Source of the DNA: Sphaerotilus hippei
Lineage (GTDB): Bacteria > Pseudomonadota > Gammaproteobacteria > Burkholderiales > Burkholderiaceae_C
DNA length: 64,000 bases
Direction of reading: 5' to 3'
Assembly (NCBI RefSeq): GCF_003201595.1
Contig: NZ_QJJS01000020.1
Coordinates: 1-64,000, forward strand
Positions 36,300 through 47,867 of the stretch are shown piece after piece. The notes below the pieces were generated by a model. That model had not been told where the DNA came from. It saw only the letters and a list, made by a program, of their open reading frames with translations, and ran no database searches. A program made the translations under genes and the position numbers. The first letter of the stretch is position 1. Each line of letters opens with the position of its first letter.

Positions 36300-37919
36300 T
36301 CAGTGGGACGTGCCCTCGGAGCGGGTGATCTTGTTCCACACGTTGTACTTGCCCACGGGCTTGCTCATCGGCAGGCGCCGGACCTCCTGGAACGTCCGGG
36401 CGTCGTAGACGATCAGTGCGCCGTCCATCTCCCACAGGCTGGCCAGCGCGTGGCGGCCGTCGCGGGTGAACTCGATGTGCGCCAGCGTCCTGCCCGGCTC
36501 GCGCACGCTCGCCACCGGCTGCAGGGTCTGCTTGTCGATGATGGTCAGCGTGTCGCGCGCGGTCGGGCTCATCATCGAGTCGGTCCAGGCGTAGCGGCTG
36601 GCCTCGTGGCTGCGCATGAAGAACCCCGGGCCGGGCGTGGTGATGGTGGTGACCGTGCGCCAGGTCTTCATGTCGATGACGTCGATGCGACCGTCCTTCA
36701 GGTTCGGGCTGGCCAGCACCGTCGTGCCCTGCCAGCCGAAGGTGATGCCCGAGCCCAGGTGCGGCATGCCGGCGATCGGCAACTCGGCGATCTTCTTGCG
36801 GATGTCGAGGTTGACGACCTGCGCGGTGGGCGTGTCGTCATCTTTCGCACGCGTGGCCCCCAGCACGTTGCGGTAGCCCTGGTCGAAGAAGAAGTCGTCC
36901 AGCGGCTCGTCGAGCAGCGTGCGCCGCGCGCCCAGGTAGCCGGGCTTGGCGATCGCCTCGCCCATCGGGTAGTCGTGCACGTAGCCGTCGTGGATCGGCT
37001 CGGCCTTGGGGTCATAGGAGATCTCCCAGACCTCGGGGATGTCCTTCATCGCCACCACGAAGCTCTTGCGCGGCGCGGCGTCGTAGACCGCCGACACGCG
37101 CGAGGCGCTCTTGCCGTCGAGCGTGGCGGCGTCGAAGCTCTTGACCAGCTTCAGGTCGGCATCGAACAGCGCCAGGTTGCGCGGCAGGTAGTTGGCCGCC
37201 ATCACCCACTTGCCGTCGCCGCTGACCGCGACGTTGCGCATGTTCAGCCCGGCGCGCACCTCGGCCACCACCGTCAGGTTCCACAGGTCGTACTTGGTGA
37301 TCCAGCCGTCCCGCGAGCCGAAGAAGACGTAGCGCCCCTCGGGCGTGAACTTCGGCCCGCCGTGCAGCGCATAGCGGCTGGCGAAGCGGTGGATGGGCTC
37401 GAAGCGGTCGCCGTCGACCAGGCTCACATGGTGATCCCCACCCTCGACGACGACGAACAGGTTCATCGGATCGGCCGACCAGACGGGGCGATCGGGCAGG
37501 TCGCGTGCCCCGGCCACCTCCAGGCGCGAGGCGCGGATGTCGGCCTCGCTCCAGGTCGGCGCCGGGCTGACCGGTTGCCGGATCCAGGTCGACAGCGCCT
37601 CGATCTCCCGGGCCGACAGCGTCTGGCCGAAGGCGGGCATCTGCGTGGCCGGCCGGCCCTGGGCGATGACCTGCTGCGCCTGGGCGGGCCGCAGCCGCTC
37701 CAGGCTCTCGGGCAGCAGGGCCGGCCCCATGCCCCCGGTGCGCTGCTCGCCGTGGCAGGCGGCGCAGTGCTGCTGGAACAGCGCGGCCACCGGCACCGGC
37801 CCGCTGGCCGGGGCGGCCGACGCCTCGGGGCCGGCCGCGCGGGCCAGGCCGTGGCCCATCCAGACCAGCCCGGCGGCCAGCAGCAGCTTGGCCACGCCCG
37901 ACCACAGGTGTTCACGCAT
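36300..37919 (-). CDS. nirN: NirN, dihydro-heme d1 dehydrogenase
   Basis: A 539-residue exported protein. An N-terminal signal segment (about 10-28) is followed by a c-type heme site C52-AACH and an eight-bladed d1 propeller similar to NirS. NirN performs the final oxidation that makes heme d1. The start at 37919 overlaps nirJ by 8 bp; the upstream in-frame sequence is antisense-like and was excluded. It is last in the nir operon. Confidence 0.9.
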   Translation of the reverse strand: MREHLWSGVAKLLLAAGLVWMGHGLARAAGPEASAAPASGPVPVAALFQQHCAACHGEQRTGGMGPALLPESLERLRPAQAQQVIAQGRPATQMPAFGQTLSAREIEALSTWIRQPVSPAPTWSEADIRASRLEVAGARDLPDRPVWSADPMNLFVVVEGGDHHVSLVDGDRFEPIHRFASRYALHGGPKFTPEGRYVFFGSRDGWITKYDLWNLTVVAEVRAGLNMRNVAVSGDGKWVMAANYLPRNLALFDADLKLVKSFDAATLDGKSASRVSAVYDAAPRKSFVVAMKDIPEVWEISYDPKAEPIHDGYVHDYPMGEAIAKPGYLGARRTLLDEPLDDFFFDQGYRNVLGATRAKDDDTPTAQVVNLDIRKKIAELPIAGMPHLGSGITFGWQGTTVLASPNLKDGRIDVIDMKTWRTVTTITTPGPGFFMRSHEASRYAWTDSMMSPTARDTLTIIDKQTLQPVASVREPGRTLAHIEFTRDGRHALASLWEMDGALIVYDARTFQEVRRLPMSKPVGKYNVWNKITRSEGTSH

Positions 37920-39150
37920 GGCGCGACTCCCGACGGGCGTGGTCGGCCGGGCCGAAGGGCAGCACGGCGAGCCGCCCGGCGTCGCTGCCCGGCGTGGCAC
38001 CGATCTCGTCGTCGCGCAGGTAGCAGCCCGGATCCTCGGCCCAGGGATCGCCGCTGGTCTGCTGCGCCCGCACCCGGGTGTTGCCGCCGCACAGCGCCAG
38101 GTGGGCACAGCCGGCGCAGCGCCCGCCCACCGGGCGGGGCGAGGTCTTCAGCCCCGCCATCAGCGCATCCGAGGTGTCGGACCAGATCGTGCTGAACGGC
38201 CGCTCGCGCACGCTGCCCAGGTCGTGATGCCACCACATGGTGTCCGGGTGCACATGGCCCAGGTTGTCGATGTTGGCCACGTGGACCCCGCTGGCATTGC
38301 CGCCCCAGGCGGCCAGGCGCTCGCGCAGCGCCGGTGCCCAGCGGGGCAGGCGCTGCTGCACCCACTGCAGCAGGTAGGGCCCGTCGGCGTCGTTGTTGCC
38401 GGTGACGTACTCTTCGGGCCGGCCCTCGAGGGCCGCCTGCCAGGCGCGCTCGAACAGCAGGTCCATCGCCTGCCGGGTGGCCATGAACTGCGCATCCTGG
38501 CCGCGGTGCACATTGCCCCGGCCGGCGTAGTTCAGGTGCGAGAAGTAGAACTTGTCGACCTGCAGCTCGCGCATCAGCTCGAGCAGCGCCGGCAGGTCGT
38601 GGGCGTTGAGCGCCGTCATCGTGTAGCGCAGGCCCACCTTCACGCCGCGCTCGCGCAGCAGCCGCACGGCGGCCACGCTGCGGTCGAAGGCGCCGTCGAG
38701 GCGGCGGAAGCGGTCGTGGGTGGTGCGCAGGCCGTCCAGGCTGATGCCGACGTAGTCGAAGCCGGTGGCGGCGATGCGGTCGGCGGTCGCCGCGTCGATC
38801 AGCGTGCCGTTGCTCGACAGGCCGGTGTAGAAGCCCATCGCCCGGGACCGGGCCGCGATCTCGAAGAGGTCGGCACGCATCAGCGGCTCGCCCCCCGACA
38901 GGATCAGCACCGGCACCCGGAAGGCCTTCAGGTCGTCCATCACGGTGAAGACCTCGGCGGTGGACAGCTCGCCCGCGTAGTCGTGGTCGGCCGACAGCGC
39001 GTAGCAGTGCCGGCAGGTCAGGTTGCAGCGGCGGATCAGGTTCCAGATGACCACCGGCCCGGCGGGCGCGGTGCCGCGGCGTGGCACCGGAAACGCCCCG
39101 GTGTGCCGGGCTTGCGCCAACTCGCGCATGAACTGGCTGATGCGGAACAT
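37912..39150 (-). CDS. nirJ: Radical SAM heme d1 biosynthesis protein NirJ
   Basis: A 412-residue radical SAM enzyme with C42-x3-C46-x2-C49 (RRCNLTCRHCYA) and a C-terminal cysteine-rich SPASM-like region (GRCAGCAHLALCGGN, DPGCY). NirJ removes the propionates of didecarboxysiroheme during heme d1 synthesis. It lies 4 bp after nirH. Confidence 0.93.
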   Translation of the reverse strand: MFRISQFMRELAQARHTGAFPVPRRGTAPAGPVVIWNLIRRCNLTCRHCYALSADHDYAGELSTAEVFTVMDDLKAFRVPVLILSGGEPLMRADLFEIAARSRAMGFYTGLSSNGTLIDAATADRIAATGFDYVGISLDGLRTTHDRFRRLDGAFDRSVAAVRLLRERGVKVGLRYTMTALNAHDLPALLELMRELQVDKFYFSHLNYAGRGNVHRGQDAQFMATRQAMDLLFERAWQAALEGRPEEYVTGNNDADGPYLLQWVQQRLPRWAPALRERLAAWGGNASGVHVANIDNLGHVHPDTMWWHHDLGSVRERPFSTIWSDTSDALMAGLKTSPRPVGGRCAGCAHLALCGGNTRVRAQQTSGDPWAEDPGCYLRDDEIGATPGSDAGRLAVLPFGPADHARRESRHA

Positions 39151-39153
39151 GGT

Positions 39154-39639
39154 TCAGGCTCCCGGGGTGAGCCGCAATCCGGTCTTCTTCAGGATGGCGG
39201 TGGAATAGAGGATGTCGTGGCTGCGGCAGGCCGGCCCGAGCAGCCGGGCGATCGTGTCGGCCTGCTGCCGCACCTCGTCGCGCGAGCGGCCGTGCAGCAT
39301 CGCGAACAGGTTGTAGGGCCAGGTCGGCAGGTGGCGTGGCCGGCGGTAGCAGTGGCTGACCCCGGACAGCGCGCCGACCTGCTCGCCCAGCGTGTCGACC
39401 TGCGTGTCGTCGACGTCCCAGACGCTCATGCCGTTGGCGGTCCAGCCCAGCCGGTAGTGGTTGGGCACCGCGCCGATGCGGCGCACCAGGCCGGCCTCGA
39501 GCATCCGGCCCAGGCGCTCGCGCACCCGCTCGCCCGACACGCCCAGCATCGCGCCGACCGCTTCATAGGGCCGGCTCACCAGCGGCAGGCCGCCCTGGGT
39601 GGCGGCGATCAGTTCACGGTCGAAGTCATCGAGCGGCAT
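39154..39639 (-). CDS. nirH: Siroheme decarboxylase subunit (NirH/NirL-like)
   Basis: A 161-residue AsnC/Lrp-fold protein: an N-terminal HTH-like part (ELIAATQGGLPLVSRPYEAVGAMLGVS) and a C-terminal ligand domain with YRRPRHLPTWPYNLFAMLHGRSRDEV. These Lrp-like proteins act together as the siroheme decarboxylase. The assignment as NirH rather than a second NirL rests on order next to nirJ. Confidence 0.8.
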   Translation of the reverse strand: MPLDDFDRELIAATQGGLPLVSRPYEAVGAMLGVSGERVRERLGRMLEAGLVRRIGAVPNHYRLGWTANGMSVWDVDDTQVDTLGEQVGALSGVSHCYRRPRHLPTWPYNLFAMLHGRSRDEVRQQADTIARLLGPACRSHDILYSTAILKKTGLRLTPGA

Positions 39640-40111
39640 GGCCGGCCTCCTCTGCTGCGCCCGACTGCAGCGGCAGGCGCAGCTCGACGAAAAATTCGCG
39701 CTCCTTCGGAAAGGCCAGCACCGGCAGGCCGGTCACGGCCTCGATGCGCCGCAGCGCGGCCTCGGCCAGCGCGGGGGTCTGCGCGGCGACGACGAACCAC
39801 ATGTTCAGCGCATGCTCGCGCCGGTAGTTGTGCGCCACCTCGGGCAGCGCATTGACCTGCGCGGCCACCTGCTCGTAGCTCGCCTCGGGCGCGGTCAGCG
39901 CGGCCAGCACGAACAGCCCCCCGGCCCGCTCGATCTGGAACAGCGGGCCGAAGCGGGTCAGCACGCCACGCGACAGCAGGTGGCGCAGGCGCTCGATCAG
40001 CACGTCCTCGCTGCAGCCCAGCTCCTCGGCCACGTCGGCGAAGGGCCGGTCGCTCAGCGGCAGGTCGCCGTGCAGCCGGGTGAGCAGTCGCACTTCGTCA
40101 GGAGACAGCAT
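39626..40111 (-). CDS. nirG: Siroheme decarboxylase subunit (NirG-like)
   Basis: A 161-residue AsnC/Lrp-fold protein beginning MLSPDEVRLLTRLHGDLPLSDRPFADVAEELG, with YRREHALNMWFVVAA in the second domain. The LNMWFV pattern belongs to the NirD/NirG half of the family, whereas NirH/NirL carry WPYNL. It overlaps nirH by 14 bp and nirDL by 14 bp. Confidence 0.8.
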   Translation of the reverse strand: MLSPDEVRLLTRLHGDLPLSDRPFADVAEELGCSEDVLIERLRHLLSRGVLTRFGPLFQIERAGGLFVLAALTAPEASYEQVAAQVNALPEVAHNYRREHALNMWFVVAAQTPALAEAALRRIEAVTGLPVLAFPKEREFFVELRLPLQSGAAEEAGHAAR

Positions 40112-41111
40112 GGAGAACCTCTTGGACAGACGGATCGATGGCCGGCAGGTCGCGGAAGCGCCGCGCGCCGGTCTGCTTGAAGCGCCGGGTGGAGAACAGC
40201 ACCGCCTGCGGATGGGCGGCCAGCCCGCAGCGGCTGCCGACACGCTCGAGCACCTCGTGCACCGCCGCCCGGTCGCGGCCATGCACCATCGCGTACAGGT
40301 TGTAGGGCCAGCCCGGCGCGCGCTCGCGGCAGTAGGCCAGCGTCACGCCGGGTTCACGCGCCAGCAGCTCGCCGCTGAGATCGACCTGCGTGTCGGGCAG
40401 GTCGAAGACGGCCATCGCGTTGGCGTCGAAGCCGAGTTCGTGGTGGCGCACGATGGCGCCGAAACGCTTGAGCGTGCCCTCGGCCAGCCAGGCCCGCAGG
40501 CGGTCCAGCACCGCCTCGACCGGCCGCCCCAGGGCCTCGGCCCAGACGTCGAAGGGACGGGGCACCAGGGGCAGCCCCTCCTCGACCCGTGCGGCCAGCG
40601 CCAGGTCGGCCGCAGCGATCGGCCGGGCCTCGCCGGCGGGCGGCATCACGCCCGGGGCGGTGCGGTGGCGCAGGTCGAAGCCGAGGTCGATGCGATAGGC
40701 CCGGCGCATGCGCAGGCGCAGCGCCGGCAGGCCGCCGCGCCGCTCCAGGTCCAGCATCGCCTGCTCGACGGCAGCGGCATCGCGCCCGGTCATCACGAAC
40801 CACAGGTTCAGGCGGTGATCCCGCTGGTAGTTGTGGTTCACCCCCGGGTGGGACGACACCAGGGCCGCCACCGCCTCGAGCCGTTCGGGCGGCACGGCCA
40901 TCGCGGCCAGCAGCGCCGCCCCGCCCGCGCCGGTGCCGAAGACCCCGCCGATGCGGCTCAGCGCGCCCCCGTCGCGCGCCCGCTCGCAGGCGGCCAGCAC
41001 GTCGACGACCCGGCAGCCCAGCCGGTCGGCCAGGCGGGCGAAAGGCTCACGCTCCAGCGGAAAGTCACGCTGCCAAGGGTTCAGCAGATCGATCGCCTGC
41101 AGTGCATTCAT
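40098..41111 (-). CDS. nirDL: Fused siroheme decarboxylase NirDL
   Basis: A 337-residue fusion of two AsnC/Lrp-like modules. Residues 1-150 are NirD-like (YQRDHRLNLWFVMTG) and about 165-330 NirL-like (YCRERAPGWPYNLYAMVHGRDRAAV). Fused NirDL occurs in some denitrifiers, where others have separate nirD and nirL. It converts siroheme to 12,18-didecarboxysiroheme with its partners. It lies 1 bp from nirF. Confidence 0.9.
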   Translation of the reverse strand: MNALQAIDLLNPWQRDFPLEREPFARLADRLGCRVVDVLAACERARDGGALSRIGGVFGTGAGGAALLAAMAVPPERLEAVAALVSSHPGVNHNYQRDHRLNLWFVMTGRDAAAVEQAMLDLERRGGLPALRLRMRRAYRIDLGFDLRHRTAPGVMPPAGEARPIAAADLALAARVEEGLPLVPRPFDVWAEALGRPVEAVLDRLRAWLAEGTLKRFGAIVRHHELGFDANAMAVFDLPDTQVDLSGELLAREPGVTLAYCRERAPGWPYNLYAMVHGRDRAAVHEVLERVGSRCGLAAHPQAVLFSTRRFKQTGARRFRDLPAIDPSVQEVLHAVS

Positions 41112-41112
41112 G

Positions 41113-42300
41113 TCAGAACCCCATCCGCGCCGCGCGCGAGGTGAAGAAGATGCCGCTGGGCGCCTGGACGTCGAGCATGGCCAGCGTGGTGAAGCCGCCG
41201 GTGTCGATCACGCGCACCCGGTCGTCGTCGCGGCAGCTGATCCACACCGCCTCGCCGCGTGGCGTGAACTCCATGTGCAGCACGGCCTTGCCGGGTTCGA
41301 GCGTCCGGATGACGCGCTGGCCGGGCGTGTCGATCACCTGCACGCGGTCGTAGTCGGGCACGGCGAAGTTGACCCAGACCTGGCGGCCGTCGGGCCGCGC
41401 CATCACGAACACCGGCTGGCCGGCGACCGGGATGCGGCCGACCTCGGCCCAGGTCGCGGTGTCGACCACCAGCACCTCGTGGCGGCCGATCGCGGGCAGG
41501 TAGGCACGCCGCCCGGCCACCGCCCAGCCGCGCAGGTGCGGCATCTTGTAGACCGGCAGCGCCTGCTCGCCCCGGCCGTAGCCGCCGAGGATGCGGCGCG
41601 CCACGGGCGTCTCGGCCCACAGGTCGACCAGCGCCAGGCCGTCCTCGCCGAACAGGCCGGCGATGTAGTGGCGGCCATCGGGCGTGACCAGCGCGTCGTA
41701 GGGCTGGCGGCCGATGCCGGGCAGCCTGGTGATCTGCGGGCGGCGGATGTCCGACAGGTCGGCGATCCAGATCGCGTCGGCATCGAACAGGCTGAACGCG
41801 AAGCGCCGGCCCGGCAGGTCGACCAGGCCGACCACCCGCGAGGGCTTGTCCGCACCGTATTCGGCGGGGATGTCGGCCAGCAGCGTGAGCGTGCGGGCAT
41901 CGAACACCTTGACGCCGCCGGGCGTGTAGTTCTGCGCCGCCACCAGCGTGCCGTCGGCGCTGATGGCCCCGCCGATCGAGTTGCCGGCCTGCATCACGCG
42001 CGCCACCAGGCGGCGCTGCAGCAGGTCGACCTTGCTCAGCCCGCCGTCGCGACCGAACACGTAGGCGTGCAGGCCGTCGCGCGAGAACACCACCGAGGCG
42101 TGCGACAGGTCGCCCAGGCCGTCGACGCGGCCCAGCACCGTGCGCTGCGTGGTGTCGACCAGCACCACCGAGCCACGGGCCCGTTCGATGACGAGCCCCA
42201 GGTCACCGGTGCCGCGTGGCGGCGCCACGGCACAGGCGGACAGGAGGCCCAGGGCCGGCCAGGCGGCCAGGCTGGCGAGCAGTTCACGGCGCTGCATCAT
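41113..42300 (-). CDS. nirF: Heme d1 biosynthesis protein NirF
   Basis: A 395-residue propeller protein with a lipobox ending at C23 (LGLLSAC) after an RR leader, so probably a periplasmic lipoprotein. The propeller sequence parallels NirS/NirN (GRDGGLSKVDL, KMPHLRGWAVAGRRAYLPAIG, VLHMEFTPRGEAVWISCRDDD) but has no CxxCH. NirF acts in the late steps of heme d1 formation. It overlaps nirC by 4 bp. Confidence 0.92.
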   Translation of the reverse strand: MMQRRELLASLAAWPALGLLSACAVAPPRGTGDLGLVIERARGSVVLVDTTQRTVLGRVDGLGDLSHASVVFSRDGLHAYVFGRDGGLSKVDLLQRRLVARVMQAGNSIGGAISADGTLVAAQNYTPGGVKVFDARTLTLLADIPAEYGADKPSRVVGLVDLPGRRFAFSLFDADAIWIADLSDIRRPQITRLPGIGRQPYDALVTPDGRHYIAGLFGEDGLALVDLWAETPVARRILGGYGRGEQALPVYKMPHLRGWAVAGRRAYLPAIGRHEVLVVDTATWAEVGRIPVAGQPVFVMARPDGRQVWVNFAVPDYDRVQVIDTPGQRVIRTLEPGKAVLHMEFTPRGEAVWISCRDDDRVRVIDTGGFTTLAMLDVQAPSGIFFTSRAARMGF

Positions 42301-42668
42301 CGGGACACTTTCGAGAGGTCATCCGGGAAGCCGGCCCGCAGGCGCTCGGCGATCCAGCGGGCCTCGGCCTCGCTGAGCATCGCTCGCCACGGGGGCATCG
42401 GCGTGCCCGGACGGCCATGGAAGATCGTGGCGGCCACGCTGTCGGCCGGCAGGCCCGACAGCGCGGCCGGCGTGAGGGCCGGGCCGAGCCCGCCGGTCAG
42501 GCGCATGCCGTGGCAGGACCCGCAGTCCTGCGTCACCATGCGCACCAGCTGCTGCCGGCGCGGCCCGTCCGGCTCGACCGCCTCGGGGTGATCGAGCGCG
42601 GCCGCACCCACGCCGCCGGCACCGGCCAGCAGGGCCAGCAGGACGACGCCGTGGCGGTGCGGGCTCAT
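42297..42668 (-). CDS. nirC: c-type cytochrome NirC
   Basis: A 123-residue exported monoheme cytochrome. A signal segment is followed by C49-GSCH in TQDCGSCHGMRLTGGLGPALTP and a late GTPMPPW that may give the axial methionine. NirC can donate electrons to NirS and in NirN-related steps. It lies 7 bp after nirM. Confidence 0.85.
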   Translation of the reverse strand: MSPHRHGVVLLALLAGAGGVGAAALDHPEAVEPDGPRRQQLVRMVTQDCGSCHGMRLTGGLGPALTPAALSGLPADSVAATIFHGRPGTPMPPWRAMLSEAEARWIAERLRAGFPDDLSKVSR

Positions 42669-42675
42669 GTCGGCC

Positions 42676-42984
42676 TCAGGACTTCAGGATCCACTCGACG
42701 GCTTCCTTCAAGTCGCCGTCGCTGATCTTGTCCGCCCCGATCGGGGACATCGGGACGGGCCCGAAGCTGCCCGAGCCGCCCTTGCGCACCTTCTCCATCA
42801 ACCGCGCCGTGACGTCCTGGCCCTTGTACCGGGCCGCGATGTCCTTGAACGCCGGGCCGAGGATCTTCTTGTCCTTGGCGTGGCAGGCCATGCAGCCGGC
42901 CTTGCCCATGGCCTCGTCGGGCGCCGCCCAGGCACCGGCCGAAGCCAGCGCCAGGACGGCCACGATCATCATCTTCACTTTCAT
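42676..42984 (-). CDS. nirM: Cytochrome c551 NirM
   Basis: A 102-residue precursor: signal peptide (VLALASAGAWA), heme site C31-MACH, axial methionine region GPVPMSPIG, and the C-terminal DLKEAVEWILKS helix. These are classic cytochrome c551 features. It is the soluble electron donor to NirS and sits directly after nirS. Confidence 0.93.
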   Translation of the reverse strand: MKVKMMIVAVLALASAGAWAAPDEAMGKAGCMACHAKDKKILGPAFKDIAARYKGQDVTARLMEKVRKGGSGSFGPVPMSPIGADKISDGDLKEAVEWILKS

Positions 42985-43014
42985 GTCGCTCTCCTGCCTC
43001 GATCCCGAGGGACC

Positions 43015-45794
<2,780 letters not shown>

Positions 45795-45809
45795 GCCGGC
45801 CCGCAACGG

Positions 45810-45835
45810 ACGAGGCGGCCCGCAGGCCGCCTCGT
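45810..45835. terminator. Hairpin between convergent nirE and encapsulin cargo genes
   Basis: An 11-bp perfect GC-rich stem (ACGAGGCGGCC / GGCCGCCTCGT) with loop CGCA. No T-run follows. Its position between convergent genes suggests a shared terminator. Confidence 0.6.
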
Positions 45836-45866
45836 GGGTCACGTCGGAACCCGGACGCGACCGGGT

Positions 45867-47867
45867 TCAGCGGCGCGCGCGCGCCAGCCGGTCCACGACG
45901 CGCACCAGCAGGTCCACTTCCTCGCAGGTGTTGTAGAACGCCAGCGAGGGCCGCACCGTCGCCTCGACGCCAAAGCGCCTCAGGATGGGCTGGGCGCAGT
46001 GGTGCCCGGAGCGCACCGCGATGCCCTCCTGGTTCAGCGCCTTGCCCACTTCTTCGGTCGAGTGGCCGGCCAGCACGAACGAGGCCACGCTGGCCTTGTC
46101 ACGCGCCGTGCCGATCAGGCGCAGGCCCGGAATGCGGATCAGCCCGTGCGTGGCGTACTCCAGCAGGTCGTGCTCATAGCGGGCGATGCGCTCGATGCCG
46201 ATGCGCTCCACGTAGTCCAGCGCCGCGCCCAGGCCCACCGCGTCGGCGATGTTGCCGGTGCCGGCCTCGAACTTGTTGGGCGGCGGCTGGAACACCGTGC
46301 GCTCGAAGGTGACGTCGGCGATCATGTTGCCGCCGCCCTGCCACGGGGGCATCTCCTCGAGCAGCGCCTTCTTGCCGTAGACCACGCCGATGCCGGTGGG
46401 ACCGAAGATCTTGTGTCCGGAGAACACGAAGAAGTCGGTGTCCAGCGCCCGCACGTCGACCTTCATGTGGCTCACCGACTGAGCCCCGTCGACCAGGGTC
46501 CTGGCGCCGGCACGATGAGCCATCGCCACGATCTCGGCCACCGGCACCACCGTGCCCAGCGCGTTGGACACCTGCGTCACCGCGACCAGCCTGGTGCGCG
46601 GGTTCAGCAACCGCTGGTACTCGTCCAGCAGCACCTGGCCCGTGTCGTCCACCGGGATGACGCGGATCTTGGCGCCCTTCTGCGCGGCCAGCTGCTGCCA
46701 CGGCACGATGTTGGCGTGGTGCTCCAGGTTGGAGACGATGATCTCGTCGCCTTCCTGGATGTTCTGCACGCCCCAGGTCTTGGCCACTAGGTTGATGGCC
46801 TCGGTCGCGCCGCGCACGAAGATCACCTCGTCCACCGAACCGGCACCGATGAAGCGGCGCACGGTCTCGCGCGCCTTTTCATAGGCATCGGTGGCGCGCG
46901 CCGCCAGCTCGTGCGCGGCGCGGTGGATGTTGGAGTTCTCGTGCGCGTAGAAGTGGCTCACCCGGTCGATGACCGACTGCGGCTTCTGCGTCGTGGCGGC
47001 GTTGTCGAACCACACCAGCGGCCGGCCGTTGACCCGCTCCTGCAGGATCGGGAAGTCGCGCCGGATGGCCTGCACGTCGAACGCCGGGCGGGCCGAAGCC
47101 CCCGCCTGAGGCACGGCCTGCGGATCCCCGGCGTGACGGGCCGAGAACGGGGCCGGTCCGGCCTCCACGAAGTAGTAGCCGGGCGCAGCGGCACCGGGCG
47201 CCGACGCCGGAGCGGGCGTGGTGCGGCCGGGCTCGGCCAGCAGGCTGCGCAGCGTGTCGGCACCCGGCAGTCCGAAGGACTGCGCGGTCACACGATCGTC
47301 ACCGGGGACCTGCAGTTCAGGCGTGGCGGCCTGGGGCTGGAACGCACGGGCTTCACCCAGAAAGTAGTAGGGCGAGGTTGGCGGAGAAGGCGCCGGGCGG
47401 CCACCTGCACCTGCACCTGCACCTGCATCGGGCAAGGCAGCGGCGTAGCCTTCAGGCACGCCCAGCGCATGGCCGCCCAGCCTCGGCTCGAAGGCCGGTG
47501 CGGCGGTGGCCACCGAATCGGGCAGGCCGTTGGGTGCCGCGGCGTGCGGCACCAGCGACGGAATGGACGCCACCTGGTTGGCCGCGCCTTGAGGCGAGGT
47601 CGGTGCGACGTTGGCGCCGGGCGCCAGCGTGCCGGGCAGCGCCGGGCCGTTGGCCAGCGGCCCGGGCGCGAACCCGGCCGGCAGCGGGTTGGACGGCACC
47701 GGCACGCCACCGGCGGCCTGCTGCCCGGGCAGCAGCGCCCGCGCAGCGCCCACCGGACCCGCGCCCGGCAGCGCGGCGAAGAACTCGCCGGCCAGCGCGT
47801 TCAGCATCGCCAGGTCCGGCAGGCCAGCGCCCGCCGAGGCCTCACTTGTAGGTGTCGGGGTAGTCAT
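45867..47867 (-). CDS. Family 2A encapsulin cargo: cysteine desulfurase with targeting extension
   Basis: A 666-residue protein. Residues about 263-666 are a SufS-type PLP cysteine desulfurase with K486 (FVFSGHKIFGP) and catalytic C624 (RSGHHCAQP). Residues 1-262 are an Ala/Pro/Gly-rich, probably disordered extension, absent from ordinary SufS (about 410 residues). It contains two similar aromatic motifs, SPYYFLGEARAF (165-176) and PGYYFVEAGPAPF (229-241), likely shell-binding elements. The gene overlaps the shell gene by 26 bp. The enzyme takes sulfur from cysteine; in characterised relatives it is packed inside the shell and supports sulfur accumulation. Confidence 0.93.
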   Translation of the reverse strand: MTTPTPTSEASAGAGLPDLAMLNALAGEFFAALPGAGPVGAARALLPGQQAAGGVPVPSNPLPAGFAPGPLANGPALPGTLAPGANVAPTSPQGAANQVASIPSLVPHAAAPNGLPDSVATAAPAFEPRLGGHALGVPEGYAAALPDAGAGAGAGGRPAPSPPTSPYYFLGEARAFQPQAATPELQVPGDDRVTAQSFGLPGADTLRSLLAEPGRTTPAPASAPGAAAPGYYFVEAGPAPFSARHAGDPQAVPQAGASARPAFDVQAIRRDFPILQERVNGRPLVWFDNAATTQKPQSVIDRVSHFYAHENSNIHRAAHELAARATDAYEKARETVRRFIGAGSVDEVIFVRGATEAINLVAKTWGVQNIQEGDEIIVSNLEHHANIVPWQQLAAQKGAKIRVIPVDDTGQVLLDEYQRLLNPRTRLVAVTQVSNALGTVVPVAEIVAMAHRAGARTLVDGAQSVSHMKVDVRALDTDFFVFSGHKIFGPTGIGVVYGKKALLEEMPPWQGGGNMIADVTFERTVFQPPPNKFEAGTGNIADAVGLGAALDYVERIGIERIARYEHDLLEYATHGLIRIPGLRLIGTARDKASVASFVLAGHSTEEVGKALNQEGIAVRSGHHCAQPILRRFGVEATVRPSLAFYNTCEEVDLLVRVVDRLARARR

